The position numbers were made by a program, and so were the translations under genes. Source: Cryptomeria japonica (taxonomy: Eukaryota; Streptophyta; Pinopsida; Cupressales; Cupressaceae). From it: a DNA stretch of 64,000 nucleotides. Position 1 is the first letter of the stretch; each line of letters begins with the position of its first letter. Shown piece by piece: positions 34,783 to 46,090 of this stretch. The DNA lies in the NCBI RefSeq assembly GCF_030272615.1, contig NC_081410.1, forward strand, positions 567,257,152 to 567,321,151, written 5' to 3'. The notes below the pieces were generated by a model. It did not search any database. It saw nothing but the letters and a program-made list of their open reading frames with translations, and had not been told where the DNA came from.

Positions 34783-36949
34783 TTACAATTGATATAACTT
34801 CAAATCCTGCCCATTATAGGTCAGGGGAAGAATGGTACCATCCTGATATGCTAGATTGAAAGTATTAGGGCCTTTTACCTCTTGAATTACAAATGGTCCT
34901 TTCCATAATGACTCGAACTTTGCATGTGCTCCTTTTGGTTCTCTTCTTCTATCCCAAAGAAGAACTTGATCACCCAGCATAAATTTATCTGGTCTGGCTC
35001 TCCTGTCAAATATTTTCTTGACCTACATTTAATGTTATGTAATCTAATCAACCATTTTATCTCTTTCTTCCTCAATTCTCATTAAATGCATAATCCTCTC
35101 CTCTAGAGAATCTTGAAAATATGCATCTTCAATAACCATTTGTAACTTTGAAGCCGCAAGTTCTAAGGGAAGTGACACTTGAGCCCCCATATTGTACACC
35201 AGTTCAAAAGGTGACATCTCTATGGCTCTTTTTGGAGATGTGTGATCCCCCCAGAGAGCTTTGTGCAGTCTTTTGTGCTAGTCTTGAAATTTTCACTCAC
35301 CAGCTTCTTCATAATATTTATCAGATTTTTATAGCTTGACTCCACCTGTCCATTACCCTAAGGGTAATAATCTGAAGAGTGAGCAATAGATATCCCATGA
35401 TCATAACAAAATAATGAAATCTCGGCAAAAGAGAAGTTGGTTGCATTATCAACCACAATTTTCTGAGGAACTCCAAAACGAACCAGAATATTTTCTTTAA
35501 GAAAATTACAAACAACCTCAGAAGTTGTCTTTCACACTGGAATAGCTTCAACCCATTTGGTGAAGTAATCTGTGGCCGTCAGTATGTGTGTATGTCCAGC
35601 ACTCGAGGTAGGTGACAATGGACCTATAAAATCTAAACCCCACTGTTTGAACGGTTCACCAATAACTATCAGTCTAAGAGGTAACGCTGCAAGTTGTGGC
35701 TTCCCTATGAATAACTTACATTTTTCACACTTAGCTACCCAAGCATATGCATCCTTAAACATACCTGGCCAATAATAATAATTTCTTAGGATTTTGTAGG
35801 CAGTTACTATTGATGAAAAATGACGACCAGAGGCTTCATCATGAAAGGTTTTCAATAGTGACTCTTGAAGCAAGTTATCTACATAGCATAAGAAAGTTCC
35901 ATCCAACCCCTTTTTGTACCGTACATCATCAAAAATAACATATTTAGCAGCCTTTAATCTCATATTTTGTTTTTCTCTCAAAGAGAGATGTGTTGGACAA
36001 TCTCCATAAGTTAGGTAATATGCAACGTTTGCAAACCAAGAGTCTTGAAGTCCAACAAATAAGACTAAGGGCAATTCCTCATTCTTACTTTCTGCAATTA
36101 ACTTACACAAACCCTGTCCTCTTACCAATTTTGTTGGTTTAATGTCTAGATTAAACTCTTGTATCTTAGACACCCATGAGGCTCTATTGTTCATTCCTAT
36201 ATCCTGTTGTGTTAAAATGCTCTTAACAGTAGAATGTGGCACATAAACTATCGCATGAGAATGAAGGATATAGTATCTAAATTGTTTTACAGCTTTCACA
36301 ATAGCAAATACTTGTTTTTCCATCAGTGAATATTTCAATTCATGTTTCTTAAGAGGAACACTCATGAAGGATATTGGAACTTCTTCATTTTCTTCATTCT
36401 TTTTAACAAAATCCCTGACATAGTATGTTTAGAAGCATAACAATAAATAATAAAATCTTTCTTGAAATTTGGATTAACAAGAATAGGTGCTTGAGCTATA
36501 GCTTCTTTTATTGGTTCAAATGCTTTCTTCCCCTCTTCATTCCATTTCAATACCTTATTTTCACTCATTAGGTTTGCAATGTACCTTGTGGTCTCTATAA
36601 AATCCGGAACAAATCTTCTCAAAAAATTCACCTGTCCAAAGAAGGATTTGACTACATTTCTATTTGATGGTAAACTTAACTGCTGAATTGCCTTTACTCT
36701 CTTGGGATCCACTTTTACTCCATCCTTAGAGACGATGTGACCAAGTAATTTGCCTTCTGCAACCCCGAATACTGACTTCTTTGGGTTCAACAATACTCCA
36801 TGTTCCCGGCATCTTTGCAATACTTGCCTCAAGTCTCTTAGGTGATGCTTTCTCCTCTTCGAGAAGATAGTTAGGTCATCAAGATATACAAGAATTATCT
36901 TATCTTTCAGATGACTAAAAGAAAAGTCCATAGCCCTCTGGAAAGTCGC
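34783..36949 (-). pseudogene. Gypsy pol fragment: RT, RNase H, integrase
   Basis: Read right to left, it begins in mid reverse transcriptase at ATFQRAMDFSFSHLKDKI. The catalytic IILVYLDDLTIF follows, then KKSVFGVAEGKLLGHIVS, GQVNFLRRFVPDF and the connection domain (36362-36931). RNase H is at 36365 leftward (KHELKYSLMEKQVFAIVKAVKQFRYYI) and appears as one domain only. Integrase has the HHCC region (CEKCKLFIGKPQ), KQWGLDFIGPLSPTSS, VVDNATNFS and GNGQVESSYKN. It ends with GDQVLLWDRRREPKGAHAKFESLWKGPFVI and a stop at 34783. Stops and frame changes are frequent after 35530. The 5' half of RT, protease and gag are missing at 36949, replaced by repeat R. It is non-chromovirus gypsy; the exact lineage is uncertain. 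Confidence 0.88.
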
Positions 36950-39338
36950 AAGATATGGTCCCTCCTACTTACAAGGGAAGGCTCCTCCTCTATACTGCAA
37001 ACTATATCCTATCTGTTAACTTTACAATAATCCAAGATAATACAATTACTTTACTCTCTTTTCTCAGAGTAAGTATTAACCCAATTCTCTATTTAGAATG
37101 GATTTTCTTTCCTAAGGTCGAAAACACTTCTTATTTGTAGTAATATAAAATCTATACCAATTTAGAAGCAAAGAGTCCATAAGAGTACAAAGCCTCTCAT
37201 TGTTCCCTTTTTTCTCAAAATAACTTTGGGACGGAAAAGTAATAATAAAGCTCAAAGTCTTCTTTTTATCACTATCCTATCAACCTTTACAAATAGATGA
37301 CTCTATTTTACAATGCTACTTTCAAATAATACCAAGAAGCTCATGAAAGCTCAAAGACTTTCTATAAATTCCTATAAAGCTTCAAGAATAAATATGAAAT
37401 ATGTGTAGCTCAAAGACTTCAACATACACTTCACCTTAAATGCACAAACATAAAAGTTAAAAACAACACAAATACTGCAAGTTATCTCTTTACTTAAGCG
37501 TGAAACATTAGCTTCAAACGTGATAAGTAGCTCAAAGACTACAAGATCAAGTTTGACAATATATCATTAATTATAAACATAATAAGCAGCTCAAAGGATA
37601 CAAGATTGGGTTTAAATCTCTTTCAAATAACACCACAATACTCACAATCAACTCCGAATAATGTTGTCACATTACAACTTGATCCAGCACAAAGATTGAA
37701 AGCAACTTATCTCTTTTATTGATTGTAATTTGATTTACATCTAAAAATAAAGTTTTAGAGTGCTTCCCAAACTAGCAGAGTCTTGTTGTGTTGCCCAAAA
37801 GATAGAAGATCCCAAAAATAAGATGATTATCCATATTACAATAAGCATTCTAATATTTATAGAGGATAGGTGTAGCATGAAACTAGGAAAGACACAACTA
37901 ATTTGTGACCAAGTCAAAGTTAGAGTCCTATTTGACTTAGGACACATGCAGTCTTGCATGTATACTAAAGCATACATATAATGACACTTGAGGTGTCTAT
38001 AGCTTATTATAAAATGACACTTGAAGTGTCAATTGAAATCACAAAATGTTATTGCACTAGAGATTCATAAAAATGACTGTGTTTGGAGTCTCATCTTGTT
38101 CATCATTGTCTTCATTTTTCTTCAAGAAATCTTCATATTCTTGCAAGGTAGCCTGTATTTTAGATTCATCTAGTGTTCACAATGTTTTACGCCACTAAGG
38201 ATGATAAGAAGAGCAGATAGGGATCTTGCTTCTTGAACTTCATTATCTTTTCCCTGGAGATGGTTCTGACATTTGTACAAGAATGGCACTATAGCATTGG
38301 GAAAACATCAACATTTATAAAGAACAATCGTGTCGACCGTCTTGACCATTTTAACTAAGTAGGATAAAGTATGTATTGATTTTGGTGCCATTGGGATTTC
38401 CAAAACCCCCATTGTATCATGGTAGAACAAGTGTAAATTGGGCCTATGAACCCTATTTACGTGTGTGCATTTGGTGTAATTCGAATTCGTAGGCCTGATT
38501 TACACTTAAGGCAAAGTATGGCTAAAAGGTGTAATTCAAGTTTGTAGACCCAAACTACACTTGGGGAAAAAGGATAGGTATAGTTTAGACCTATGGACCT
38601 GAACTGTACCTAGGAAAAACATGTCATTGGTGTAGGTCGGACCTATACATTTGAACTACACCTAAAAAGTTCATAAGGTAAAACCAAGTGTAAGTCAGAC
38701 CTACAAATCCGATCTACACCTAATTGAAAGGATCAAAGTTTATGGTGGGTTTATAAACCCACCATGCACTTAAAAAGGGAAGAACTTAAATCATGGTGTA
38801 AGGTGGGTTTGTAAACCCATCATACACAATGGCAACCAAAGATGGTGTAAGGCAAGTTTATAAACCCGCCATACACTTTGATTATGGAAACAAAGGATTG
38901 CAAGGTGTGTGGCGGGGTCGTAGACTCGCCATGCACCAAGGCATGGCTTTCAGTGCATGTCACACCTACAGCCCCACCATACACCACCCACACGAGGAAA
39001 GGCAAGGTAAAGGGAGGTGGAGTGTGGGTTTGTAGACCCAAACTCCACCATGGTTTAACTTAAAAATAAAATACGGTGTAGTTCCGGTCTACAAATCCAA
39101 ACTCCACCTATGTGCTAGGGGAAAGACATGGAGGTGTAAATCAGGTTAATGAACACGATTTGCACTTGGACACTTGGAATTTTCAAGACACACAAAAGAC
39201 CAAGAAACTTCAAATGAAGGTTCTAAGACAAAAAAATCACGCATGGGAAATGATACAAATTGCCTCAAAAAGCGTGCATAGAGCATATAAGAATTAAATT
39301 TGTAGGGTTACCCCAATTTTTCCAAATTGGGGATAACA
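36949..39338 (-). repeat. Repeat R, right copy (gypsy-like LTR, minus strand)
   Basis: Matches 20838-23248 along its length. The left edge cuts into the reverse transcriptase codon run ATFQRA, with no primer site between. The right edge, TGTTATCC on the minus strand (39338), is flanked by TAGTT and then by sequence that seems to belong to PMD gene P1. A TATA-like box lies near 37855-37865. The extreme end folds as a terminal stem: TTACCCCAATT at 39308-39318 pairs with AATTGGGGATAA at 39326-39336, with one bulged base. Confidence 0.7.
38415..39180. repeat. Array of about 15 imperfect hairpins in repeat R (right)
   Basis: Same order and spacing of units as 22305-23080, with independent substitutions. 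Examples are GTTTATGGTGGG/CCCACCATGCAC near 38737-38766 and GGCGGGGTC/GACTCGCC near 38911-38934. Confidence 0.8.
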
Positions 39339-39378
39339 TAGTTCAAAGGTTATATAGGATGACATGGTTCAATACTAT

Positions 39379-39383
39379 GAGAC
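39379..39383. other. Target site duplication GAGAC of element C (left)
   Basis: GAGAC lies directly before TGTTGG here and directly after CCTAACA at 44544-44548. Confidence 0.95.
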
Positions 39384-40451
39384 TGTTGGTATTTTGGTAT
39401 GGTTTTGTCATTGATGTCAACACCTACTAAACTTTATCAACTCTAGCACTTTCGAGAATCAGCAATATTCACCGGCAAGCAAATGACTTATGCACAGTCA
39501 CCAGTATCTGGTACACTGGCAGGATATAATGATCACCGGTACTTAGAAGGGCATGGAAAACACTTGGTTATGTTGAAGACATCATGTGGACACCTTGTCT
39601 TGGAGATTTTTTTATTGGTATATTCGTATTTGCATATTTGTTGTTACCGGCAAATAGGTTCAGGTTATATACCAGCAGGTTTATCTTTTTCAGATCAGCA
39701 TGGCACGCTATGGAGATGACTTATTATTGATGTAAATGCATTAAGCTGACATGTTGAATCGGTTATTGCATCGAACATTAATTTATTTGTAAAATGATTT
39801 TTTTGTAATAGCTTGTAGAGTCGACCTACTAAAATTGGTCTTAGGTTATGATATAAATATAAAATCTTATTTGTAAGATTGGTAAGGGAATGCGAAAAAG
39901 AATTGTGTGAAGGTATATACGAGATTGAGCAGAGCTATACACGCAGACATCATTTGAAGGTGAAGCAAGGTTTTTGTGAAAGCATACCAGAACTACACCG
40001 GTACTGAATCCAGCATATGAAGATGCTATTTTGAGTAGTACATCCTTATTGGATTTAACCATCCAATTGTAGTTAGTGTGACTCCTATTTTGCGATTGAG
40101 CAGTGAGATCTAGGCGCTTGGCCTTTCTACATGTGTAGACCCCATTTGTATACACTTACTATTTGCAGTAGTATCATTTGATTGTGGGTAAGGTTTCCCA
40201 CCGTGGTTTTTCCCCTTACAGGGTTTCCACGTACAAATATTGGTGTTATATGTTGTGGATGACTTTGTTTTTTTATTTCATACATTAATCTTTACTGGTA
40301 TTGCAATTATCTGATAAAACTATCCACCGGTATAAAAGACTGGTTCACCGGTATTAAGCAGTAAGTTGGTTAAGTTGTTTTGTTTTGAATTTATTTGATA
40401 ACTGATTCACCCCCCCCCCCCCCCCCTCTCAGTTGTCTTTGGGACCTAACA
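39384..40451 (+). repeat. Element C 5' LTR
   Basis: TGTTGGTATTTTGG...GGGACCTAACA, 1068 bp. TATA box GATATAAATATAAA near 39850. It has the conserved block GTGGGTAAGGTTTCCCACCGTGG (about 40183-40205) and a long C-tract (40410-40426). Confidence 0.95.
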
Positions 40452-40453
40452 AT

Positions 40454-40469
40454 TGGTATCAGAGCCTAG
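40454..40469 (+). other. Primer binding site of element C
   Basis: TGGTATCAGAGCCTAG, two bases after the LTR, complementary to initiator methionine tRNA. Confidence 0.95.
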
Positions 40470-40507
40470 TCCTCTTTTGTAGAAGTATAAAAGCTTGAGG
40501 AGATCCA

Positions 40508-42148
40508 ATGTCTACTAACTATCTCGGGAAAGACAGTCCTAAACTTTATGGAACCAACTATGGCATATGGAAGATCAGAATGGAGACACATTTAAATTGC
40601 ATTGGAAAGGACATCTGGGATGTTACAAAGAATGGCTATACTTCTACTCAAAGCCAGCCTAATCCACCTAACTTAACTAAAGATGAAGAAAATGACTGCA
40701 AAGCAAGAGAAGCACTTTTGAGCACATTAACAGAACAGCAAATCATGGGATTATCAGACAGATCAACTGCTAAAGCTATTTGGGATCATTTGGAAACACT
40801 GAATGAAGGAGATTCCACAGTCAAAATTGCAAAGCTTGAAATCTTCCAGGTCAGGTATGAAAATCTGAAAATGGAAGAAGATGAAAGGATTTCTTCTTTT
40901 ATGGAAAGAGTTAATGAAATTGTTTTAGGTATTAAATGTTGTGGAGGAACCTTAAGTGAAGATGAAATTGTTTCAAAAGTTTTAAGAGGATTGCCACCGG
41001 CATACAAAATGAAGGTCACTGCTATAAATGAGTTAAGAACAATGTCTAATACATCAGTAACTAGAGATACATTGATTGGAAAACTTTCAGCCTTTGAAAT
41101 TGAGGAATTTGGTCCTGTTGCTACTATAAAGACAGATTTACCCTTTAAAGCATCAACATCATCTGCATCATCATTTGACAAATCTGATTGGAAAGCCTTT
41201 TATGCAAGAGAACTTGAAGAAAGCAGGAAAGAAAATGAACTTGAAGAACTTGAAGCACTATTTGCAAGGAAAATGACTAAAGGTCCAGTTGGAAGTAAGT
41301 ATGAAGGTAAAGCACCCTTTAAATGTTTTAACTGTAATAAGATTGGTCATATGGCTTCAAGATGCCCTAATAGACATGCTAGACTAAGAGCAAAAGCTAG
41401 AAGGACATACAAGCCTAACCCTAAATATCAGAGATACAGATTTAAGAAGAATAAAGACAAATCTTGTTATCTTGCTGATGAAGGAGTGGCTGATGAGGAT
41501 CCAACAGACAATGGATGGGTTTTTGTTGCTATAACAGAAGATCAACCAGCACGTATAGTCCAACCGGTAGAGCAGGCCTTGGTAGCTAAAATTGAAGTAA
41601 AGGATGAATGGATCATTGATTCAAGATGCTCACATCATATGACAGGTGATAAAGGTAAATTCTTGAACTTTCAAGAATATAATGGAGGTCTAGTGAGATT
41701 TGGAGATGATAAAGCTTGTCTGATCAAAGGTAAAGGTACAATATCTCTTGATGGTAAGCATAACACTAACAATATTTACTATGTTGAAGGTTTAAAGCAT
41801 AATATTTTGAGTGTTGGTCAATTAGTTGAGAAAAGATTTCAATTACAATTCAAAAATGGAAAATGCAAAATCATGAATAGAATTGGTTTAGAAATTGCAA
41901 CCGGTAATCAAAGTAGAGGTAATATCTTTCATTTGAATAACAGTGAAAAGACATGCTTGATTGCACATATTGATGAAAGTTGGCTATGGCATAAGAGACT
42001 ATGTCATGTAAACTTTGATTGCATGGTGAAAATTAGTACTACTAAGGCAGTTAGAGATTTACCTAAAATTGTCAAACCTCACAATGCAATATGTAAGGAA
42101 TGTCAATTTGGAAAACAAGTTAGAACTACCTTTAAAAGTATTCCATAA
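40508..42148 (+). CDS. Element C Gag-protease-(integrase start) polyprotein
   Basis: The longest clean copia frame in the window: 546 codons from an ATG 39 bases after the primer site. Residues 1-250 are gag (KLYGTNYGIWKIRMETHL, LKMEEDERISSFMERVNEI, VLRGLPPAYKMKV). The intact CCHC knuckle CFNCNKIGHMASRC is at 41324-41365, followed by a basic stretch. The protease site reads WIIDSRCSHHMTG: the glycine of DSG is arginine (AGA, 41624-41626), which should kill the protease. The pre-integrase zinc region LWHKRLCHVNFDCM...CKECQFGKQ closes the frame. A TAA at 42146 separates it from the integrase core. An RNA-binding Gag could still be made. Confidence 0.9.
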   Translation: MSTNYLGKDSPKLYGTNYGIWKIRMETHLNCIGKDIWDVTKNGYTSTQSQPNPPNLTKDEENDCKAREALLSTLTEQQIMGLSDRSTAKAIWDHLETLNEGDSTVKIAKLEIFQVRYENLKMEEDERISSFMERVNEIVLGIKCCGGTLSEDEIVSKVLRGLPPAYKMKVTAINELRTMSNTSVTRDTLIGKLSAFEIEEFGPVATIKTDLPFKASTSSASSFDKSDWKAFYARELEESRKENELEELEALFARKMTKGPVGSKYEGKAPFKCFNCNKIGHMASRCPNRHARLRAKARRTYKPNPKYQRYRFKKNKDKSCYLADEGVADEDPTDNGWVFVAITEDQPARIVQPVEQALVAKIEVKDEWIIDSRCSHHMTGDKGKFLNFQEYNGGLVRFGDDKACLIKGKGTISLDGKHNTNNIYYVEGLKHNILSVGQLVEKRFQLQFKNGKCKIMNRIGLEIATGNQSRGNIFHLNNSEKTCLIAHIDESWLWHKRLCHVNFDCMVKISTTKAVRDLPKIVKPHNAICKECQFGKQVRTTFKSIP

Positions 42149-42840
42149 AAATCCAATAATGCTCTTGACTTAATTCATACTGACTTATGTGGTCCAGCTA
42201 GAACCAAAAGCTTGCAAGGTGATAGATATTTCATGCTAATCGTTGATGACTCTACTAGAAAGTGTTGGGTTACTTTTCCGAGAGAAAAATCAGAATCACT
42301 TGGGAAGTTCAAACTGTTCAAAGCAATGGTAGAAAATGAAACCGGTAAGAAAATTAAATGTATAAGATCAGATCAAGGAGGAGAATTTACATCTAAGGAA
42401 TTTAATACATTCTCTGAAGTGAATGGAATCAGAAGACAGCTATCAACACCTCAGACACCACAGCAAAATGGAGTTGTTGAAAGGAAAAATAGAACTATCT
42501 TGGATGCAGCTAGAAGCATGTTATCATAAGCAAATCTACCACATGTATATTGGAAAGAAGCAGTAAGTACAGCGGTCTATGCATTCAACAAAGTTCACAT
42601 CAAAGGTGAAACCGGTAAGACCCCTCATGAACTATGGTTTGGTATTACTCCCACTCTTAAATAGTTCAGAATATTTGGAAGTAAATGTTATATTAGAAGA
42701 GATGAGTATATTGGGAAATTTGATCCTAGAAGTGATGAAGGAATATTTCTTGGTTATTCATCTAAAAGTAAAGCATATAGATGTTTTAACAAAAGATTGC
42801 AGAAAATTGTTGAGAGTACAAATGTGAAGATTGATGAATA
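42149..42840 (+). pseudogene. Element C integrase core, broken
   Basis: The frame resumes after the TAA. It holds DLIHTDLCGPA (about 42167-42197), FMLIVDDSTRKCWVTF, KCIRSDQGGEFTS and TPQQNGVVERKNRTI, so D, D and E are kept. Stops follow MLS (42527), TPTLK (about 42662) and IDE (42838). The C-terminal stretch has KCYIRRDEYIGKFDPRSDEGIFLGYSSKSKAYRCFN. After 42840 the normal linker and reverse transcriptase are missing. Confidence 0.9.
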
Positions 42841-42865
42841 ATTCAGAGGAACTTCAAGGTACTAT

Positions 42866-43150
42866 GGCTTAAACAAATGTTGAAAGACATAAAGGTAAAA
42901 TGCAAGGAACCTACAACTATCTATTGTGATAACACTACAGCAATTGATATATCTAAGAACCCGGTACTACATTCTAAAACCAAACATGTTTCTTTCAAAC
43001 TGGATTTTCTAAGGGAGAATGTTGAAGCAAAAAGAAATTAAACTAGTTTATGTGAATACTAAAAAGAAGATTGCAAATATTTTCACTAAACCTCTGCCTA
43101 AGGAGACCTTTGAATATCTTAGAGATCAGCTTGGGGTCATTCCCCCATAG
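42866..43150 (+). pseudogene. Element C RNase H, C-terminal remnant
   Basis: Only the end of RNase H remains: MLKDIKVKCKEP, IYCDNTTAIDISKNPVLHSKTKHVSF, then a frameshift after LRENVEA and the usual terminal TKPLPKETFEYLRDQLGVIPP-like stretch in another frame. It directly follows the deletion that removed reverse transcriptase. Confidence 0.85.
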
Positions 43151-43315
43151 TAGATACATAGAAAGTTGATGTTTGTCATCAACCAGTAGAATTAACTGAA
43201 AAACTTTTACTCCAGTCTTTGATGAGGAAGCTACTTCTCAGGGGGAGTAGTTGGTATACTGTATTGATTGGTATTTTGTATATGAAATTGGCTTGATAGT
43301 AACTTTGGCATTTGA

Positions 43316-43482
43316 TGTCAAAGGGGGAGAGATTGGTATGGAAAAACACAAGGAAACACATGTTACTCTCGGGGGGAGAGATTGTTTTTGATAATTATTG
43401 GTATTTTGGTATTTGGCATTTTTGTTGTGGCACTTTGATGGTTTTTCCATCTTGTGTTGCCATTAATGCCAAAGGGGGAGAT
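43316..43482 (+). other. Polypurine tract of element C with two upstream copies
   Basis: AAAGGGGGAGA (43471-43481) abuts the 3' LTR. AAAGGGGGAGAGATTGG (from about 43319) and GGGGGGAGAGATTG (from 43371) are near-copies about 150 and 100 bases upstream. Sequence after the second one (TTGGTATTTTGGTATTTGG) resembles the LTR start. Confidence 0.8.
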
Positions 43483-44543
43483 TGTTGTTATTTTGGTACA
43501 GTTTTGTCATTGATTTCAACACCTACTAAACTTTATCAACTCTAGCACTTTGGAGAATCAGCAATATTCACCGGCAAGCAAATGACTTATGCACAGTCAC
43601 CGGTATCTGGTACACTGGTAGGATATAATGATCACCTGCACTTGGAAGGGCATGGAAAACACTTGGTTATGTCAAAGACATCATGTGGACACCTTGTCTT
43701 GGAGATTTGTTTATTGGTATATTTGTATTTGCATATTTTTTGTTACCGACAAATAGCTCCAGGTTATACACCGACAAGTTTATGTTTTCCAGATCAGCAT
43801 GGCATGCTATGGAGATGACTTATTATTGTTGTAAATTCATTAAGCCGACATGTTGAATCGGTTATTGCATCGGGCATTAATTTATTTGTAAATTGATTTT
43901 ATTGTAATATCTTGTAGAGCCGACCTACTAAAATTGGTCTTAGGTTATGATATAAATATAAGACCTTATTTGTAAGATCGGTAAGGGAATGCGAAAAAGA
44001 ATTGTGTGAAGGTATATGCGAGATTGAGCAGAGCTATACATGCAGACATCATTTGAAGGTGAAGCAAGGTTTTTGTGAAAGCATATCAAAACTACACCGG
44101 TACTGAATCCAGCATATGAAGATGCTATTTTGAGCAGTACATCCTTATTGGATTTAACTATCCAATTGTAGTCAGTGCGACTCCTATTTTGTGATTGAGT
44201 GGTGAGCTCTAAGAGCTTGGCCTTTCTGCATGTGCAGACCCCATTTGTATACACTTACTATCTGCAGTAGTATCATCTGATTGTGGGTAAGTTTTCCCGC
44301 CGTGGTTTTTCCCCTTACAAGGTTTCCACATACAAATATTAGTGTTATGTGTTGTGGATGACTTTGTCTTTTTATTTCATGCATTAATCTTTACCGGTAT
44401 TGCAATTATCTGATAAAACTATCCACCGGTATAAAAGACTGGTTCACCGGTATTAAGCAATAAGTTGGTTAAGTTGTTTTGTTTTGAATTTATTTGACAA
44501 CTGATTCACCCCCCCCCCTCTCAGTTGTCTTCAGGACCTAACA
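43483..44543 (+). repeat. Element C 3' LTR
   Basis: TGTTGTTATTTTGG...GGACCTAACA, 1061 bp, the pair of 39384-40451. TATA-like GATATAAATATAAG near 43950. Followed by GAGAC. Confidence 0.95.
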
Positions 44544-46090
44544 GAGACCTTTTCATCAGTATTAGCAAGTTTGATTAGTGGAATCATATATTCCTAGGGA
44601 GGAGATCACATGATCTACCAGTTGGATGGGGTCGCATTTTGGAGAGGATGGTTACAAATGGGACCCGGTATGTGTAGGGGGTTTATGTATTAGCACATTT
44701 ATATCATGACCTGCATCAATTTGTATATGATGGGACTGCCAGTTTGTTAGTCAAGGTCACATTACTATAGGAGTGGTCATGGGAGAACATCGTTGTGACA
44801 CAGCCAGTTTGTATGTGATTCAGAGGAGTAGGGCAGCCATATATTTATGCTTATCATGGATAAGTTTTCCAGCCAAAGCTAGGAACCCTTGAGTATTGAA
44901 GGCATGTCATGGACACCATTAATGCAATTATATGGAGGCCTTATGTTGATTGTGAGTTGTGGGAGGACAACGATAATACAAAGTTACCATATATATTTTA
45001 TTCTTGATGGTTGATAGGGTGCACACCCTATGTGATAGAGAGGCATTTGATTAAATAAATTTATAGACAATTTGGTAGGACATAAGATATGCCACAGGGC
45101 ACAGTAGAGTATGCTCAGACATACAAGGACATACTAGATTGGGGTCCTTCTATATCATTTGAGCTAGCACGAGATGAGTTTTTGTCACTGCCATATCAGA
45201 CATAGGATATTCCTCCACACATGATAGATATCAGGATGATTCCAGAGTATGCATAGTATTTTGTTGAGCATCTTTTCCCTAGATTGACAAGTCCTAGTGG
45301 GATTCCTCTGAAATTTGATGATGATGATGATGATGATGATGACAAGAACAAACCAAGGAGGAGGAGGAGATGCAACCTAGGTACACATCCAAGAGGCTAG
45401 GATAGAGGAGATGGTGGGGGTGGAGACGAGGGTAGAGGAGGTAGAGGTGGCAGAGGCGGTGATGGAGGTGAAGGTGGAGAAGGGGATGATGGAGGTAGAG
45501 GAGCTAGTGAGAATGGAAAAGGGGATTATGAGGAGGGTGGGGATGAGGTTCCATAGATAGTGCAATAGAGTAGAGTAGCCAGATTCCCTCCATAGATATA
45601 GGCACAAGCAAACATCTACGTATAGGTTGTGGATCAGCCTCAAGTACAAGAACAATAGTAGGTGGGGGCCTATCTCGATGGGGCTCAAAAACAACAGATT
45701 GGAGAAGTTACACTTGAGAAAGACATGACCATTTAGAGATATGGTAGAGTTAAGTATTTGGTTGATTCACTATAGTAGACTGCAGCTCAAGGCACTACTA
45801 GTGATACCATCAGAGAGATGATTTTGGCTAGGAAGGAGATACTATACTAGAGATCTTTATATGAGTAGGCAATATCTCCTGATTAGAGAGTGGGGAGCTT
45901 TGTTGAGACTTCTCATGAGAGATCTAGGAGTGCTCACATTGAGAGAACATGAGTCATAGGACCACCACATCCACCTAGAGGAGATGCAAGGGCAGACCCA
46001 TTAGGTATAGGAGGAGTGGGTGTACCAGGTCATCAAAGACAAGTGACATCTGGAAGCAGCTCTTCATAGTATGAGAGACATGATTTGATT
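44544..46090 (+). pseudogene. P1: plant mobile domain gene, heavily decayed
   Basis: Plant mobile domain (PMD, aminotransferase-like) proteins are found in host genes such as MAIN and as cargo of transposons; their biochemical role is unclear. Readable pieces in order: PVGWGRILERMVTNGTRYV, VLAHLYHDLHQFVYDG, QPYIYAYHG, KLGTLEYWRHVMDTINAIIWRPYVDCELWED, YVIERHLIK, DILDWGPSISFELARDEFLSLPYQT, DIPPHMIDIRMIPEYA. Then come an aspartate run and a glycine/arginine-rich tail (45360-45550). Stops are frequent. 39339-39383 probably belongs to its upstream part (VQRLYRMTWFNTM), cut off by element C. The homologous layout in P2 and P3 supports the call. It is the oldest of three. Confidence 0.75.

Larger units (their letters stand above)
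39384..44543 (+). mobile_element. Copia element C, deletion derivative
   Basis: A 5160-bp element with LTRs at 39384-40451 and 43483-44543, primer site, gag-protease-integrase frame, purine tract and a perfect GAGAC target duplication. The LTRs agree closely by eye (about 95% or better), so it is the youngest copia here. Reverse transcriptase and most of RNase H are absent: sequence jumps from the integrase C-terminal region (about 42840) to the end of RNase H (about 42870). It must have been copied with enzymes from another element, or it lost them after insertion. It sits inside PMD pseudogene P1. Confidence 0.95.

Noticed and set aside
20838-39338. One intact gypsy element bounded by the two R repeats
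   Set aside because: No primer site beside the right R, gag lies at the wrong end, reverse transcriptase is cut, and no target duplication is present.
44544-46090. P1 as an ordinary host PMD gene
   Set aside because: It shares layout and downstream spacer with P2 and P3, which lie beside gypsy elements, and it has too many stops.
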